This document shows, piece after piece, positions 1 through 9,645 of a DNA stretch of 64,000 bases. A program made the translations under genes and the position numbers. The notes beneath the pieces are model-generated. The model made no database searches. It was given only the letters and a program-made list of their open reading frames with translations, and had not been told where the DNA came from. Source of the DNA: Myrica gale (lineage: Eukaryota > Streptophyta > Magnoliopsida > Fagales > Myricaceae); contig OZ005608.1 in assembly GCA_963930655.1 (NCBI GenBank), positions 13,702,001-13,766,000 of the forward strand. The letters are read 5' to 3'. Positions within the stretch are counted from its first letter, which is position 1, and every line of letters begins with the position of its first letter.

Positions 1-124
1 TTTTCGTCTTCGTTTTTCGCACCGGAAAAGTGGAGTGTTTCCAAATACCGGCGGAAATCTAATCCCGTTCAGATAAATATTTTTTCCGCACGAAAATCTT
101 CTCGGGGGCGGGAAAAAAGATGTT
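1..124. other. partial 5S intergenic spacer at left edge
   Basis: This is the left-edge remainder of a spacer, downstream of the first deleted copy. It contains that copy's T6 terminator tract (plus-strand A6 at 113-118). The spacer part carrying the A6/A7 marker lies outside the window. Confidence 0.95.
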
Positions 125-186
125 GGGGTGCAACCCTGCGGAGTTCTGATGGGATCCGGTGCATTAGTGCTGGTATGATCGCACCC
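125..186 (-). pseudogene. 5S rRNA pseudogene, internal control region deleted (62 nt)
   Basis: This copy keeps RNA positions 1-51 and 110-119, joined by a single extra G. The 58 nt from 52 to 109 are gone, giving a net loss of 57 bp. That removes most of the A box, the intermediate element and the C box, so TFIIIA binding and 5S function should be lost. The upstream TATA-like, GC and C-1 elements (C-7 allele) and the T6 terminator are intact. The two remaining ends can still pair as helix I. Thirty further copies share this exact junction, so they descend from one deletion event. Confidence 0.93.
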
Positions 187-452
187 GTTATGGTTGTTGC
201 AATGATTTCTTATATGGATCCCTCTCACAGGGGAAATACATCCATTCACGGGTATTCAACGTCGCTGAAAGAGGTTTTTCGCGCCGAATTGCGACAAAAA
301 AATATCCGAGTTTTTGAAAAATCAAAATTTCGTCATGTAGTTTTCGTCTTCGTTTTTCGCACCGGAAAAGTGGAGTGTTTCCAAATACCGGCGGAAATCT
401 AATCCCGTTCAGATAAATATTTTTTCCGCACGAAAATCTTCTCGGGGGCGGT

Positions 453-458
453 AAAAAA
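453..458 (-). terminator. Pol III T6 terminator, representative
   Basis: A run of six T on the minus strand starts 7 nt after the mature 3' end of the gene at 465-583. Runs of four or more T are the standard RNA polymerase III stop. The same tract follows every copy, at 7-12 bp left of each gene, and no copy loses it. Confidence 0.85.
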
Positions 459-464
459 GATGTT

Positions 465-583
465 GGGGTGCAACACGAGGACTTCCCAGGAGGTCACCCA
501 TCCTAGTACTACTCTCGCCCAAGCACGCTTAACTGCGGAGTTCTGATGGGATCCGGTGCATTAGTGCTGGTATGATCGCACCC
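465..583 (-). rRNA. 5S rRNA: 5S ribosomal RNA, consensus type
   Basis: First full-length gene, taken as the reference for the window. The 119-nt minus-strand sequence starts GGGTGCGATCATACC and ends GTTGCACCCC, and matches the angiosperm 5S rRNA as I know it. It encodes the 5S RNA of the large (60S) subunit, transcribed by RNA polymerase III with TFIIIA and bound by ribosomal proteins uL18 and uL5. The ends pair as helix I. Positions 28-32 pair with 45-51 around the known two-base bulge (49-50), and 14-20 pair with 58-65. The A, intermediate and C elements of the internal promoter are complete. TATA-like, GC and C-1 elements lie upstream (A-7 allele) and a T6 terminator follows. It is unit 1 of HOR-A copy 1. 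Ends are set by consensus, so they may be off by one base. Confidence 0.97.
487..534 (-). promoter_or_regulatory. 5S internal control region, representative (A box, IE, C box)
   Basis: By homology with the known 5S internal promoter, the A box lies near RNA 50-64 (520-534), the intermediate element near 67-72 (512-517) and the C box near 80-97 (487-504). These bind TFIIIA. The recurrent deletion in 31 copies removes RNA 52-109, so it takes out essentially this entire region. Confidence 0.85.
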
Positions 584-613
584 GTTATGTTTGTTGCAAT
601 GATTTCTTATATG
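584..613 (-). promoter_or_regulatory. 5S upstream promoter (TATA-like, GC, C-1), representative
   Basis: Relative to +1 at 583 on the minus strand there is a C at -1, GC at -14/-13 (596-597) and ATATAA at about -29 to -24 (607-612). These match the upstream elements described for plant 5S genes: TATA-like box near -28, GC near -12 and C at -1. This copy has A at -7; many others have C there. The same elements sit 1-30 bp to the right of every gene, including deleted copies. Confidence 0.85.
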
Positions 614-861
614 GATCCCTCTCACAGGGGAAATACATCCATTCACGGGTATTCAACGTCGCTGAAAGAGGTTTTTCGCGCCGAATTGCGACAAAAAAAT
701 ATCCGAGTTTTTGAAAAATCAAAATTTCGTCATGTAGTTTTCGTCTTCTTTTTTCGCACCGGAAAAGTGGAGTGTTTCCAAATACCGGCGGAAATCTAAT
801 CCCGTTCAGATAAATATTTTTTCCGCACGAAAATCTTCTCGGGGGCGGGAAAAAAGATGTT
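584..861. other. representative 278-bp 5S intergenic spacer
   Basis: Non-transcribed spacer between two full genes, representative of the array. From right to left (the direction of transcription) it holds the T6 terminator of the gene at 862-980, a GC-rich stretch, an AT-rich middle with an A7 tract near 692-698, and the promoter of the gene at 465-583. A small inverted repeat (CCCT, 5-nt loop, AGGG) lies at 617-629 just upstream of the TATA-like box. I see no other gene in it. All other spacers are 277-278 bp variants of this one. Confidence 0.93.
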
Positions 862-980
862 GGGGTGCAACACGAGGACTTCCCAGGAGGTCACCCATCC
901 TAGTACTACTCTCGCCCAAGCACGCTTAACTGCGGAGTTCTGATGGGATCCGGTGCATTAGTGCTGGTATGATCGCACCC
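862..980 (-). rRNA. 5S rRNA: 5S rRNA, consensus type
   Basis: No change from consensus. A-7 promoter. Unit 2 of HOR-A copy 1. Confidence 0.96.
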
Positions 981-1258
981 GTTATGTTTGTTGCAATGAT
1001 TTCTTATATGGATCCCTCTCACAGGGGAAATACATCCATTCACGGGTATTCAACGTCGCTGAAAGAGGTTTTTCGAGCCGAATTGCGACAAAAAAATATC
1101 CGAGTTTTTGAAAAATCAAAATTTCGTCATGTAGTTTTCGTCTTCGTTTTTCGCACCGGAAAAGTGGAGTGTTTTCAAATACCGGCGGAAATCTAATCCC
1201 GTTCAGATAAATATTTTTTCCGCACGAAAATCTTCTCGGGGGCGGGAAAAAAGATGTT

Positions 1259-1377
1259 GGGGTGCAACACGAGGAATTCCCAGGAGGTCACCCATCCTAG
1301 TACTACTCTCGCCCAAGCACGCTTAACTGCGGAGTTCTGATGGGATCCGGTGAATTAGTGCTGGTATGATCGCACCC
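1259..1377 (-). rRNA. 5S rRNA: 5S rRNA, G102T + G25T type
   Basis: G102T creates an EcoRI site (GAATTC) inside the gene. G25T changes loop B. C-7 promoter, A6 spacer. Unit 3 of HOR-A copy 1. Confidence 0.94.
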
Positions 1378-1654
1378 GTTATGGTTGTTGCAATGATTTC
1401 TTATATGGATCCCTCTCACAGGGGAAATACATCCATTCACGGGTATTCAACGTCGCTGAAAGAGGTTTTTCGCGCCGAATTGCTACAAAAAATATCGGAG
1501 TTTTTGAAAAATCAAAATTTCGTCATGTAGTTTTCGTCTTCGTTTTTCGCACCGGAAAAGTGGAGTGTTTTCAAATACCGGCGGAAATCTAATCCCGTTC
1601 AGATAAATATTTTTTCCGCACGAAAATCTTCTCGGGGGCGGGAAAAAAGATGTT

Positions 1655-1716
1655 GGGGTGCAACCCTGCGGAGTTCTGATGGGATCCGGTGCATTAGTGC
1701 TGGTATGATCGCACCC
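1655..1716 (-). pseudogene. 5S rRNA pseudogene, 52-109 deleted
   Basis: Same junction as the copy at 125-186. C-7 promoter. Downstream spacer carries A6. Unit 4 of HOR-A copy 1. Confidence 0.92.
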
Positions 1717-1994
1717 GTTATGGTTGTTGCAATGATTTCTTATATGGATCCCTCTCACAGGGGAAATACATCCATTCACGGGTATTCAACGTCGCTGAAA
1801 GAGGTTTTTCGCGCCGAATTGCGACAAAAAAATATCCGAGTTTTTGAAAAATCAAAATTTCGTCATGTAGTTTTCGTCTTCGTTTTTCGCACCGGAAAAG
1901 TGGAGTGTTTTCAAATACCGGCGGAAATCTAATCCCGTTCAGATAAATATTTTTTCCGCACGAAAATCTTCTCGGGGGCGGGAAAAAAGATGTT

Positions 1995-2113
1995 GGGGTG
2001 CAACACGAGGACTTCCCAGGAGGTCACCCATCCTAGTACTACTCTCGCCCAAACACGCTTAACTGCGGAGTTCTGATGGGATCCGGTGCATTAGTGCTGG
2101 TATGATCGCACCC
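1995..2113 (-). rRNA. 5S rRNA: 5S rRNA, C61T type
   Basis: C61T turns the G17-C61 pair of helix II into a G-U wobble. C-7 promoter, A6 spacer. Lies between two deleted copies. Confidence 0.95.
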
Positions 2114-2390
2114 GTTATGGTTGTTGCAATGATTTCTTATATGGATCCCTCTCACAGGGGAAATACATCCATTCACGGGTATTCAACGTCGCTGAAAGAG
2201 GTTTTTCGCGCCGAATTGCTACAAAAAATATCGGAGTTTTTTAAAAATCAAAATTTCGTCATGTAGTTTTCGTCTTCGTTTTTCGCACCGGAAAAGTGGA
2301 GTGTTTTCAAATACCGACGGAAATCTAATCCCGTTCAGATAAATATTTTTTCCGCACGAAAATCTTCTCGGGGGCGGGAAAAAAGATGTT

Positions 2391-2452
2391 GGGGTGCAAC
2401 CCTGCGGAGTTCTGATGGGATCCGGTGCATTAGTGCTGGTATGATCGCACCC
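2391..2452 (-). pseudogene. 5S rRNA pseudogene, 52-109 deleted
   Basis: C-7 promoter. Both flanking spacers carry A6, which occurs at only one other deleted copy (4656). Unit 6 of HOR-A copy 1. Confidence 0.92.
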
Positions 2453-2729
2453 GTTATGGTTGTTGCAATGATTTCTTATATGGATCCCTCTCACAGGGGA
2501 AATACATCCATTCACGGGTATTCAACGTCGCTGAAAGAGGTTTTTCGCGCCGAATTGCTACAAAAAATATCGGAGTTTTTGAAAAATCAAAATTTCGTCA
2601 TGTAGTTTTCGTCTTCGTTTTTCGCACCGGAAAAGTGGAGTGTTTCCAAATACCGGCGGAAATCTAATCCCGTTCAGATAAATATTTTTTCCGCACGAAA
2701 ATCTTCTCGGGGGCGGTAAAAAAGATGTT

Positions 2730-2848
2730 GGGGTGCAACACGAGGACTTCCCAGGAGGTCACCCATCCTAGTACTACTCTCGCCCAAGCACGCTTAACTG
2801 CGGAGTTCTGATGGGATCCGGTGCATTAGTGCTGGTATGATCGCACCC
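2730..2848 (-). rRNA. 5S rRNA: 5S rRNA, consensus type
   Basis: No change from consensus. A-7 promoter. Opens HOR-A copy 2. Confidence 0.96.
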
Positions 2849-3126
2849 GTTATGTTTGTTGCAATGATTTCTTATATGGATCCCTCTCACAGGGGAAATA
2901 CATCCATTCACGGGTATTCAACGTCGCTGAAAGAGGTTTTTCGCGCCGAATTGCGACAAAAAAATATCCGAGTTTTTGAAAAATCAAAATTTCGTCATGT
3001 AGTTTTCGTCTTCTTTTTTCGCACCGGAAAAGTGGAGTGTTTCCAAATACCGGCGGAAATCTAATCCCGTTCAGATAAATATTTTTTCCGCACGAAAATC
3101 TTCTCGGGGGCGGGAAAAAAGATGTT

Positions 3127-3245
3127 GGGGTGCAACACGAGGACTTCCCAGGAGGTCACCCATCCTAGTACTACTCTCGCCCAAGCACGCTTAACTGCGG
3201 AGTTCTGATGGGATCCGGTGCATTAGTGCTGGTATGATCGCACCC
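3127..3245 (-). rRNA. 5S rRNA: 5S rRNA, consensus type
   Basis: No change from consensus. A-7 promoter. Unit 2 of HOR-A copy 2. Confidence 0.96.
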
Positions 3246-3523
3246 GTTATGTTTGTTGCAATGATTTCTTATATGGATCCCTCTCACAGGGGAAATACAT
3301 CCATTCACGGGTATTCAACGTCGCTGAAAGAGGTTTTTCGAGCCGAATTGCGACAAAAAAATATCCGAGTTTTTGAAAAATCAAAATTTCGTCATGTAGT
3401 TTTCGTCTTCGTTTTTCGCACCGGAAAAGTGGAGTGTTTTCAAATACCGGCGGAAATCTAATCCCGTTCAGATAAATATTTTTTCCGCACGAAAATCTTC
3501 TCGGGGGCGGGAAAAAAGATGTT

Positions 3524-3642
3524 GGGGTGCAACACGAGGAATTCCCAGGAGGTCACCCATCCTAGTACTACTCTCGCCCAAGCACGCTTAACTGCGGAGT
3601 TCTGATGGGATCCGGTGAATTAGTGCTGGTATGATCGCACCC
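3524..3642 (-). rRNA. 5S rRNA: 5S rRNA, G102T + G25T type
   Basis: Same two changes as the gene at 1259, 2265 bp away. C-7 promoter, A6 spacer. Confidence 0.94.
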
Positions 3643-3919
3643 GTTATGGTTGTTGCAATGATTTCTTATATGGATCCCTCTCACAGGGGAAATACATCCA
3701 TTCACGGGTATTCAACGTCGCTGAAAGAGGTTTTTCGCGCCGAATTGCTACAAAAAATATCGGAGTTTTTGAAAAATCAAAATTTCGTCATGTAGTTTTC
3801 GTCTTCGTTTTTCGCACCGGAAAAGTGGAGTGTTTTCAAATACCGGCGGAAATCTAATCCCGTTCAGATAAATATTTTTTCCGCACGAAAATCTTCTCGG
3901 GGGCGGGAAAAAAGATGTT

Positions 3920-3981
3920 GGGGTGCAACCCTGCGGAGTTCTGATGGGATCCGGTGCATTAGTGCTGGTATGATCGCACCC
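3920..3981 (-). pseudogene. 5S rRNA pseudogene, 52-109 deleted
   Basis: C-7 promoter, A6 downstream spacer. Unit 4 of HOR-A copy 2. Confidence 0.92.
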
Positions 3982-4259
3982 GTTATGGTTGTTGCAATGA
4001 TTTCTTATATGGATCCCTCTCACAGGGGAAATACATCCATTCACGGGTATTCAACGTCGCTGAAAGAGGTTTTTCGCGCCGAATTGCGACAAAAAAATAT
4101 CCGAGTTTTTGAAAAATCAAAATTTCGTCATGTAGTTTTCGTCTTCGTTTTTCGCACCGGAAAAGTGGAGTGTTTTCAAATACCGGCGGAAATCTAATCC
4201 CGTTCAGATAAATATTTTTTCCGCACGAAAATCTTCTCGGGGGCGGGAAAAAAGATGTT

Positions 4260-4378
4260 GGGGTGCAACACGAGGACTTCCCAGGAGGTCACCCATCCTA
4301 GTACTACTCTCGCCCAAACACGCTTAACTGCGGAGTTCTGATGGGATCCGGTGCATTAGTGCTGGTATGATCGCACCC
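4260..4378 (-). rRNA. 5S rRNA: 5S rRNA, C61T type
   Basis: C-7 promoter, A6 spacer with the same T-to-G-position change (TTTTTTAAAAA) as the unit at 1995. Confidence 0.95.
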
Positions 4379-4655
4379 GTTATGGTTGTTGCAATGATTT
4401 CTTATATGGATCCCTCTCACAGGGGAAATACATCCATTCACGGGTATTCAACGTCGCTGAAAGAGGTTTTTCGCGCCGAATTGCTACAAAAAATATCGGA
4501 GTTTTTTAAAAATCAAAATTTCGTCATGTAGTTTTCGTCTTCGTTTTTCGCACCGGAAAAGTGGAGTGTTTTCAAATACCGACGGAAATCTAATCCCGTT
4601 CAGATAAATATTTTTTCCGCACGAAAATCTTCTCGGGGGCGGGAAAAAAGATGTT

Positions 4656-4717
4656 GGGGTGCAACCCTGCGGAGTTCTGATGGGATCCGGTGCATTAGTG
4701 CTGGTATGATCGCACCC
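4656..4717 (-). pseudogene. 5S rRNA pseudogene, 52-109 deleted
   Basis: C-7 promoter. A6 spacers on both sides. Closes HOR-A copy 2. Confidence 0.92.
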
Positions 4718-4994
4718 GTTATGGTTGTTGCAATGATTTCTTATATGGATCCCTCTCACAGGGGAAATACATCCATTCACGGGTATTCAACGTCGCTGAA
4801 AGAGGTTTTTCGCGCCGAATTGCTACAAAAAATATCGGAGTTTTTGAAAAATCAAAATTTCGTCATGTAGTTTTCGTCTTCGTTTTTCGCACCGGAAAAG
4901 TGGAGTGTTTCCAAATACCGGCGGAAATCTAATCCCGTTCAGATAAATATTTTTTCCGCACGAAAATCTTCTCGGGGGCGGTAAAAAAGATGTT

Positions 4995-5113
4995 GGGGTG
5001 CAACACGAGGACTTCCCAGGAGGTCACCCATCCTAGTACTACTCTCGCCCAAGCACGCTTAACTGCGGAGTTCTGATGGGATCCGGTGCATTAGTGCTGG
5101 TATGATCGCACCC
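4995..5113 (-). rRNA. 5S rRNA: 5S rRNA, consensus type
   Basis: No change from consensus. A-7 promoter. Opens HOR-A copy 3. Confidence 0.96.
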
Positions 5114-5391
5114 GTTATGTTTGTTGCAATGATTTCTTATATGGATCCCTCTCACAGGGGAAATACATCCATTCACGGGTATTCAACGTCGCTGAAAGAG
5201 GTTTTTCGCGCCGAATTGCGACAAAAAAATATCCGAGTTTTTGAAAAATCAAAATTTCGTCATGTAGTTTTCGTCTTCTTTTTTCGCACCGGAAAAGTGG
5301 AGTGTTTCCAAATACCGGCGGAAATCTAATCCCGTTCAGATAAATATTTTTTCCGCACGAAAATCTTCTCGGGGGCGGGAAAAAAGATGTT

Positions 5392-5510
5392 GGGGTGCAA
5401 CACGAGGACTTCCCAGGAGGTCACCCATCCTAGTACTACTCTCGCCCAAGCACGCTTAACTGCGGAGTTCTGATGGGATCCGGTGCATTAGTGCTGGTAT
5501 GATCGCACCC
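5392..5510 (-). rRNA. 5S rRNA: 5S rRNA, consensus type
   Basis: No change from consensus. A-7 promoter. Unit 2 of HOR-A copy 3. Confidence 0.96.
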
Positions 5511-5788
5511 GTTATGTTTGTTGCAATGATTTCTTATATGGATCCCTCTCACAGGGGAAATACATCCATTCACGGGTATTCAACGTCGCTGAAAGAGGTT
5601 TTTCGAGCCGAATTGCGACAAAAAAATATCCGAGTTTTTGAAAAATCAAAATTTCGTCATGTAGTTTTCGTCTTCGTTTTTCGCACCGGAAAAGTGGAGT
5701 GTTTTCAAATACCGGCGGAAATCTAATCCCGTTCAGATAAATATTTTTTCCGCACGAAAATCTTCTCGGGGGCGGGAAAAAAGATGTT

Positions 5789-5907
5789 GGGGTGCAACAC
5801 GAGGAATTCCCAGGAGGTCACCCATCCTAGTACTACTCTCGCCCAAGCACGCTTAACTGCGGAGTTCTGATGGGATCCGGTGCATTAGTGCTGGTATGAT
5901 CGCACCC
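5789..5907 (-). rRNA. 5S rRNA: 5S rRNA, G102T type
   Basis: G102T only; lacks the G25T of its HOR-A counterparts. C-7 promoter, A6 spacer containing a private A-to-T change (CCGCTCG). Confidence 0.95.
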
Positions 5908-6184
5908 GTTATGGTTGTTGCAATGATTTCTTATATGGATCCCTCTCACAGGGGAAATACATCCATTCACGGGTATTCAACGTCGCTGAAAGAGGTTTTT
6001 CGCGCCGAATTGCTACAAAAAATATCGGAGTTTTTGAAAAATCAAAATTTCGTCATGTAGTTTTCGTCTTCGTTTTTCGCACCGGAAAAGTGGAGTGTTT
6101 TCAAATACCGGCGGAAATCTAATCCCGTTCAGATAAATATTTTTTCCGCTCGAAAATCTTCTCGGGGGCGGGAAAAAAGATGTT

Positions 6185-6246
6185 GGGGTGCAACCCTGCG
6201 GAGTTCTAATGGGATCCGGTGCATTAGTGCTGGTATGATCGCACCC
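6185..6246 (-). pseudogene. 5S rRNA pseudogene, 52-109 deleted, plus C39T
   Basis: The only deleted copy with an extra change in the retained part (C39T, loop C). C-7 promoter. Confidence 0.92.
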
Positions 6247-6524
6247 GTTATGGTTGTTGCAATGATTTCTTATATGGATCCCTCTCACAGGGGAAATACA
6301 TCCATTCACGGGTATTCAACGTCGCTGAAAGAGGTTTTTCGCGCCGAATTGCGACAAAAAAATATCCGAGTTTTTGAAAAATCAAAATTTCGTCATGTAG
6401 TTTTCGTCTTCGTTTTTCGCACCGGAAAAGTGGAGTGTTTTCAAATACCGGCGGAAATCTAATCCCGTTCAGATAAATATTTTTTCCGCACGAAAATCTT
6501 CTCGGGGGCGGGAAAAAAGATGTT

Positions 6525-6643
6525 GGGGTGCAACACGAGGACTTCCCAGGAGGTCACCCATCCTAGTACTACTCTCGCCCAAACACGCTTAACTGCGGAG
6601 TTCTGATGGGATCCGGTGCATTAGTGCTGGTATGATCGCACCC
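6525..6643 (-). rRNA. 5S rRNA: 5S rRNA, C61T type
   Basis: C-7 promoter, A6 spacer. Unit 5 of HOR-A copy 3. Confidence 0.95.
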
Positions 6644-6920
6644 GTTATGGTTGTTGCAATGATTTCTTATATGGATCCCTCTCACAGGGGAAATACATCC
6701 ATTCACGGGTATTCAACGTCGCTGAAAGAGGTTTTTCGCGCCGAATTGCTACAAAAAATATCGGAGTTTTTTAAAAATCAAAATTTCGTCATGTAGTTTT
6801 CGTCTTCGTTTTTCGCACCGGAAAAGTGGAGTGTTTTCAAATACCGACGGAAATCTAATCCCGTTCAGATAAATATTTTTTCCGCACGAAAATCTTCTCG
6901 GGGGCGGGAAAAAAGATGTT

Positions 6921-6982
6921 GGGGTGCAACCCTGCGGAGTTCTGATGGGATCCGGTGCATTAGTGCTGGTATGATCGCACCC
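6921..6982 (-). pseudogene. 5S rRNA pseudogene, 52-109 deleted
   Basis: C-7 promoter. Upstream spacer is A7/CGAC type, unlike the A6 of its counterparts at 2391 and 4656. Confidence 0.92.
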
Positions 6983-7260
6983 GTTATGGTTGTTGCAATG
7001 ATTTCTTATATGGATCCCTCTCACAGGGGAAATACATCCATTCACGGGTATTCAACGTCGCTGAAAGAGGTTTTTCGCGCCGAATTGCGACAAAAAAATA
7101 TCCGAGTTTTTGAAAAATCAAAATTTCGTCATGTAGTTTTCGTCTTCGTTTTTCGCACCGGAAAAGTGGAGTGTTTCCAAATACCGGCGGAAATCTAATC
7201 CCGTTCAGATAAATATTTTTCCCGCACGAAAATCTTCTCGGGGGCGGTAAAAAAGATGTT

Positions 7261-7379
7261 GGGGTGCAACACGAGGACTTCCCAGGAGGTCACCCATCCT
7301 AGTACTACTCTCGCCCAAGCACGCTTAACTGCGGAGTTCTGATGGGATCCGGTGCATTAGTGCTGGTATGATCGCACCC
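7261..7379 (-). rRNA. 5S rRNA: 5S rRNA, consensus type
   Basis: A-7 promoter. Resembles unit 2 of HOR-A. Its downstream spacer has a private T-to-C change in the T tract before CCGCACG. Confidence 0.96.
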
Positions 7380-7657
7380 GTTATGTTTGTTGCAATGATT
7401 TCTTATATGGATCCCTCTCACAGGGGAAATACATCCATTCACGGGTATTCAACGTCGCTGAAAGAGGTTTTTCGAGCCGAATTGCGACAAAAAAATATCC
7501 GAGTTTTTGAAAAATCAAAATTTCGTCATGTAGTTTTCGTCTTCGTTTTTCGCACCGGAAAAGTGGAGTGTTTTCAAATACCGGCGGAAATCTAATCCCG
7601 TTCAGAGAAATATTTTTTCCGCACGAAAATCTTCTCGGGGGCGGGAAAAAAGATGTT

Positions 7658-7776
7658 GGGGTGCAACACGAGGAATTCCCAGGAGGTCACCCATCCTAGT
7701 ACTACTCTCGCCCAAGCACGCTTAACTGCGGAGTTCTGATGGGATCCGGTGCATTAGTGCTGGTATGATCGCACCC
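7658..7776 (-). rRNA. 5S rRNA: 5S rRNA, G102T type
   Basis: C-7 promoter, A7 CTAC-type spacer. Transition between HOR-A and HOR-B. Confidence 0.95.
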
Positions 7777-8054
7777 GTTATGGTTGTTGCAATGATTTCT
7801 TATATGGATCCCTCTCACAGGGGAAATACATCCATTCACGGGTATTCAACGTCGCTGAAAGAGGTTTTTCGCGCCGAATTGCTACAAAAAAATATCGGAG
7901 TTTTTGAAAAATCAAAATTTCGTCATGTAGTTTTCGTCTTCGTTTTTCGCACCGGAAAAGTGGAGTGTTTTCAAATACCGGCGGAAATCTAATCCCGTTC
8001 AGATAAATATTTTTTCCGCACGAAAATCTTCTCGGGGGCGGGAAAAAAGATGTT

Positions 8055-8173
8055 GGGGTGCAACACGAGGACTTCCCAGGAGGTCACCCATCCTAGTACT
8101 ACTCTCGCCCAAACACGCTTAACTGCGGAGTTCTGATGGGATCCGGTGCATTAGTGCTGGTATGATCGCACCC
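8055..8173 (-). rRNA. 5S rRNA: 5S rRNA, C61T type
   Basis: C-7 promoter, A6 spacer. Last C61T-only gene before 39.5 kb. Confidence 0.95.
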
Positions 8174-8450
8174 GTTATGGTTGTTGCAATGATTTCTTAT
8201 ATGGATCCCTCTCACAGGGGAAATACATCCATTCACGGGTATTCAACGTCGCTGAAAGAGGTTTTTCGCGCCGAATTGCTACAAAAAATATCGGAGTTTT
8301 TGAAAAATCAAAATTTCGTCATGTAGTTTTCGTCTTCGTTTTTCGCACCGGAAAAGTGGAGTGTTTTCAAATACCGGCGGAAATCTAATCCCGTTCAGAT
8401 AAATATTTTTTCCGCACGAAAATCTTCTCGGGGGCGGGAAAAAAGATGTT

Positions 8451-8512
8451 GGGGTGCAACCCTGCGGAGTTCTGATGGGATCCGGTGCATTAGTGCTGGT
8501 ATGATCGCACCC
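8451..8512 (-). pseudogene. 5S rRNA pseudogene, 52-109 deleted
   Basis: Opens HOR-B block 1 (trimer). C-7 promoter. Upstream spacer is a CGAC/CGGAG hybrid. Confidence 0.92.
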
Positions 8513-8790
8513 GTTATGGTTGTTGCAATGATTTCTTATATGGATCCCTCTCACAGGGGAAATACATCCATTCACGGGTATTCAACGTCGCTGAAAGAGG
8601 TTTTTCGCGCCGAATTGCGACAAAAAAATATCGGAGTTTTTGAAAAATCAAAATTTCGTCATGTAGTTTTCGTCTTCGTTTTTCGCACCGGAAAAGTGGA
8701 GTGTTTCCAAATACCGGCGGAAATCTAATCCCGTTCAGATAAATATTTTTTCCGCACGAAAATCTTTTCGGGGGCGGTAAAAAAGATGTT

Positions 8791-8909
8791 GGGGTGCAAC
8801 ACGAGGACTTCCCAGGAGGTCACCCATCCTAGTACTACTCTCGCCCAAGCGCGCTTAACTGCGGAGTTCTGATGGGATCCGGTGCATTAGTGCTGGTATG
8901 ATCGCACCC
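8791..8909 (-). rRNA. 5S rRNA: 5S rRNA, T59C type
   Basis: First T59C gene. The change makes a BssHII site (GCGCGC) in the A box and an A19-C59 mismatch in helix II. A-7 promoter, hybrid CGAC/CGGAG spacer. Confidence 0.95.
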
Positions 8910-9187
8910 GTTATGTTTGTTGCAATGATTTCTTATATGGATCCCTCTCACAGGGGAAATACATCCATTCACGGGTATTCAACGTCGCTGAAAGAGGTTT
9001 TTCGCGCCGAATTGCGACAAAAAAATATCGGAGTTTTTGAAAAATCAAAATTTCGTCATGTAGTTTTCGTCTTCGTTTTTCGCACCGGAAAAGTGGAGTG
9101 TTTTCAAATACCGGCGGAAATCTAATCCCGTTCAGATAAATATTTTTTCCGCACGAAAATCTTCTCGGGGGCGGGAAAAAAGATGTT

Positions 9188-9306
9188 GGGGTGCAACACG
9201 AGGACTTCCCAGGAGGTCACCCATCCTAGTACTACTCTCGCCCAAGCACGCTTAACTGCGGAGTTCTGATGGGATCCGGTGCATTAGTGCTGGTATGATC
9301 GCACCC
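9188..9306 (-). rRNA. 5S rRNA: 5S rRNA, consensus type
   Basis: C-7 promoter, A6 spacer. Closes HOR-B block 1. Confidence 0.96.
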
Positions 9307-9583
9307 GTTATGGTTGTTGCAATGATTTCTTATATGGATCCCTCTCACAGGGGAAATACATCCATTCACGGGTATTCAACGTCGCTGAAAGAGGTTTTTC
9401 GCGCCGAATTGCTACAAAAAATATCGGAGTTTTTGAAAAATCAAAATTTCGTCATGTAGTTTTCGTCTTCGTTTTTCGCACCGGAAAAGTGGAGTGTTTT
9501 CAAATACCGGCGGAAATCTAATCCCGTTCAGATAAATATTTTTTCCGCACGAAAATCTTCTCGGGGGCGGGAAAAAAGATGTT

Positions 9584-9645
9584 GGGGTGCAACCCTGCGG
9601 AGTTCTGATGGGATCCGGTGCATTAGTGCTGGTATGATCGCACCC
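9584..9645 (-). pseudogene. 5S rRNA pseudogene, 52-109 deleted
   Basis: Opens HOR-B block 2 (tetramer). C-7 promoter, A6 downstream spacer. Confidence 0.92.

Larger units (their letters stand above)
465..7260 (-). repeat. HOR-A: six-unit higher-order repeat, 3 copies of 2265-2266 bp
   Basis: Copies start at 465, 2730 and 4995. Each reads consensus, consensus, G102T, deleted, C61T, deleted. The first two also share G25T in the third unit, which the last copy lacks. The last copy is 1 bp longer because its final unit has an A7 rather than an A6 spacer. Confidence 0.93.

Noticed and set aside
125..186. 5S-derived SINE or Cassandra-type retrotransposon for the short copies
   Set aside because: The short copies keep normal 5S flanks on both sides, with no LTR, poly(A), target-site duplication or primer-binding site. 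A simple internal deletion explains them.
175..402. A 75-codon plus-strand open frame beginning antisense inside the 5S gene and running into the spacer, repeated in most units
   Set aside because: It recurs only because the unit recurs. It is shifted out of frame in the 38 A6 units, loses its first ATG in the A11C+T45A copies and has a stop in the unit at 39272. It overlaps the 5S gene and promoter, and its composition looks like translated AT-rich spacer.
584..861. Naming the species from the spacer
   Set aside because: I do not recognise this spacer from memory. A database search of the 278-bp spacer would settle it.
1483..1779. A 98-codon (elsewhere 102-133-codon) minus-strand open frame across spacer and gene
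   Set aside because: The 98-codon form exists only where the deletion joins the frames across a 5S pseudogene and an A6 spacer. Longer forms appear and vanish with one-base spacer changes. No domain or codon signature is seen.
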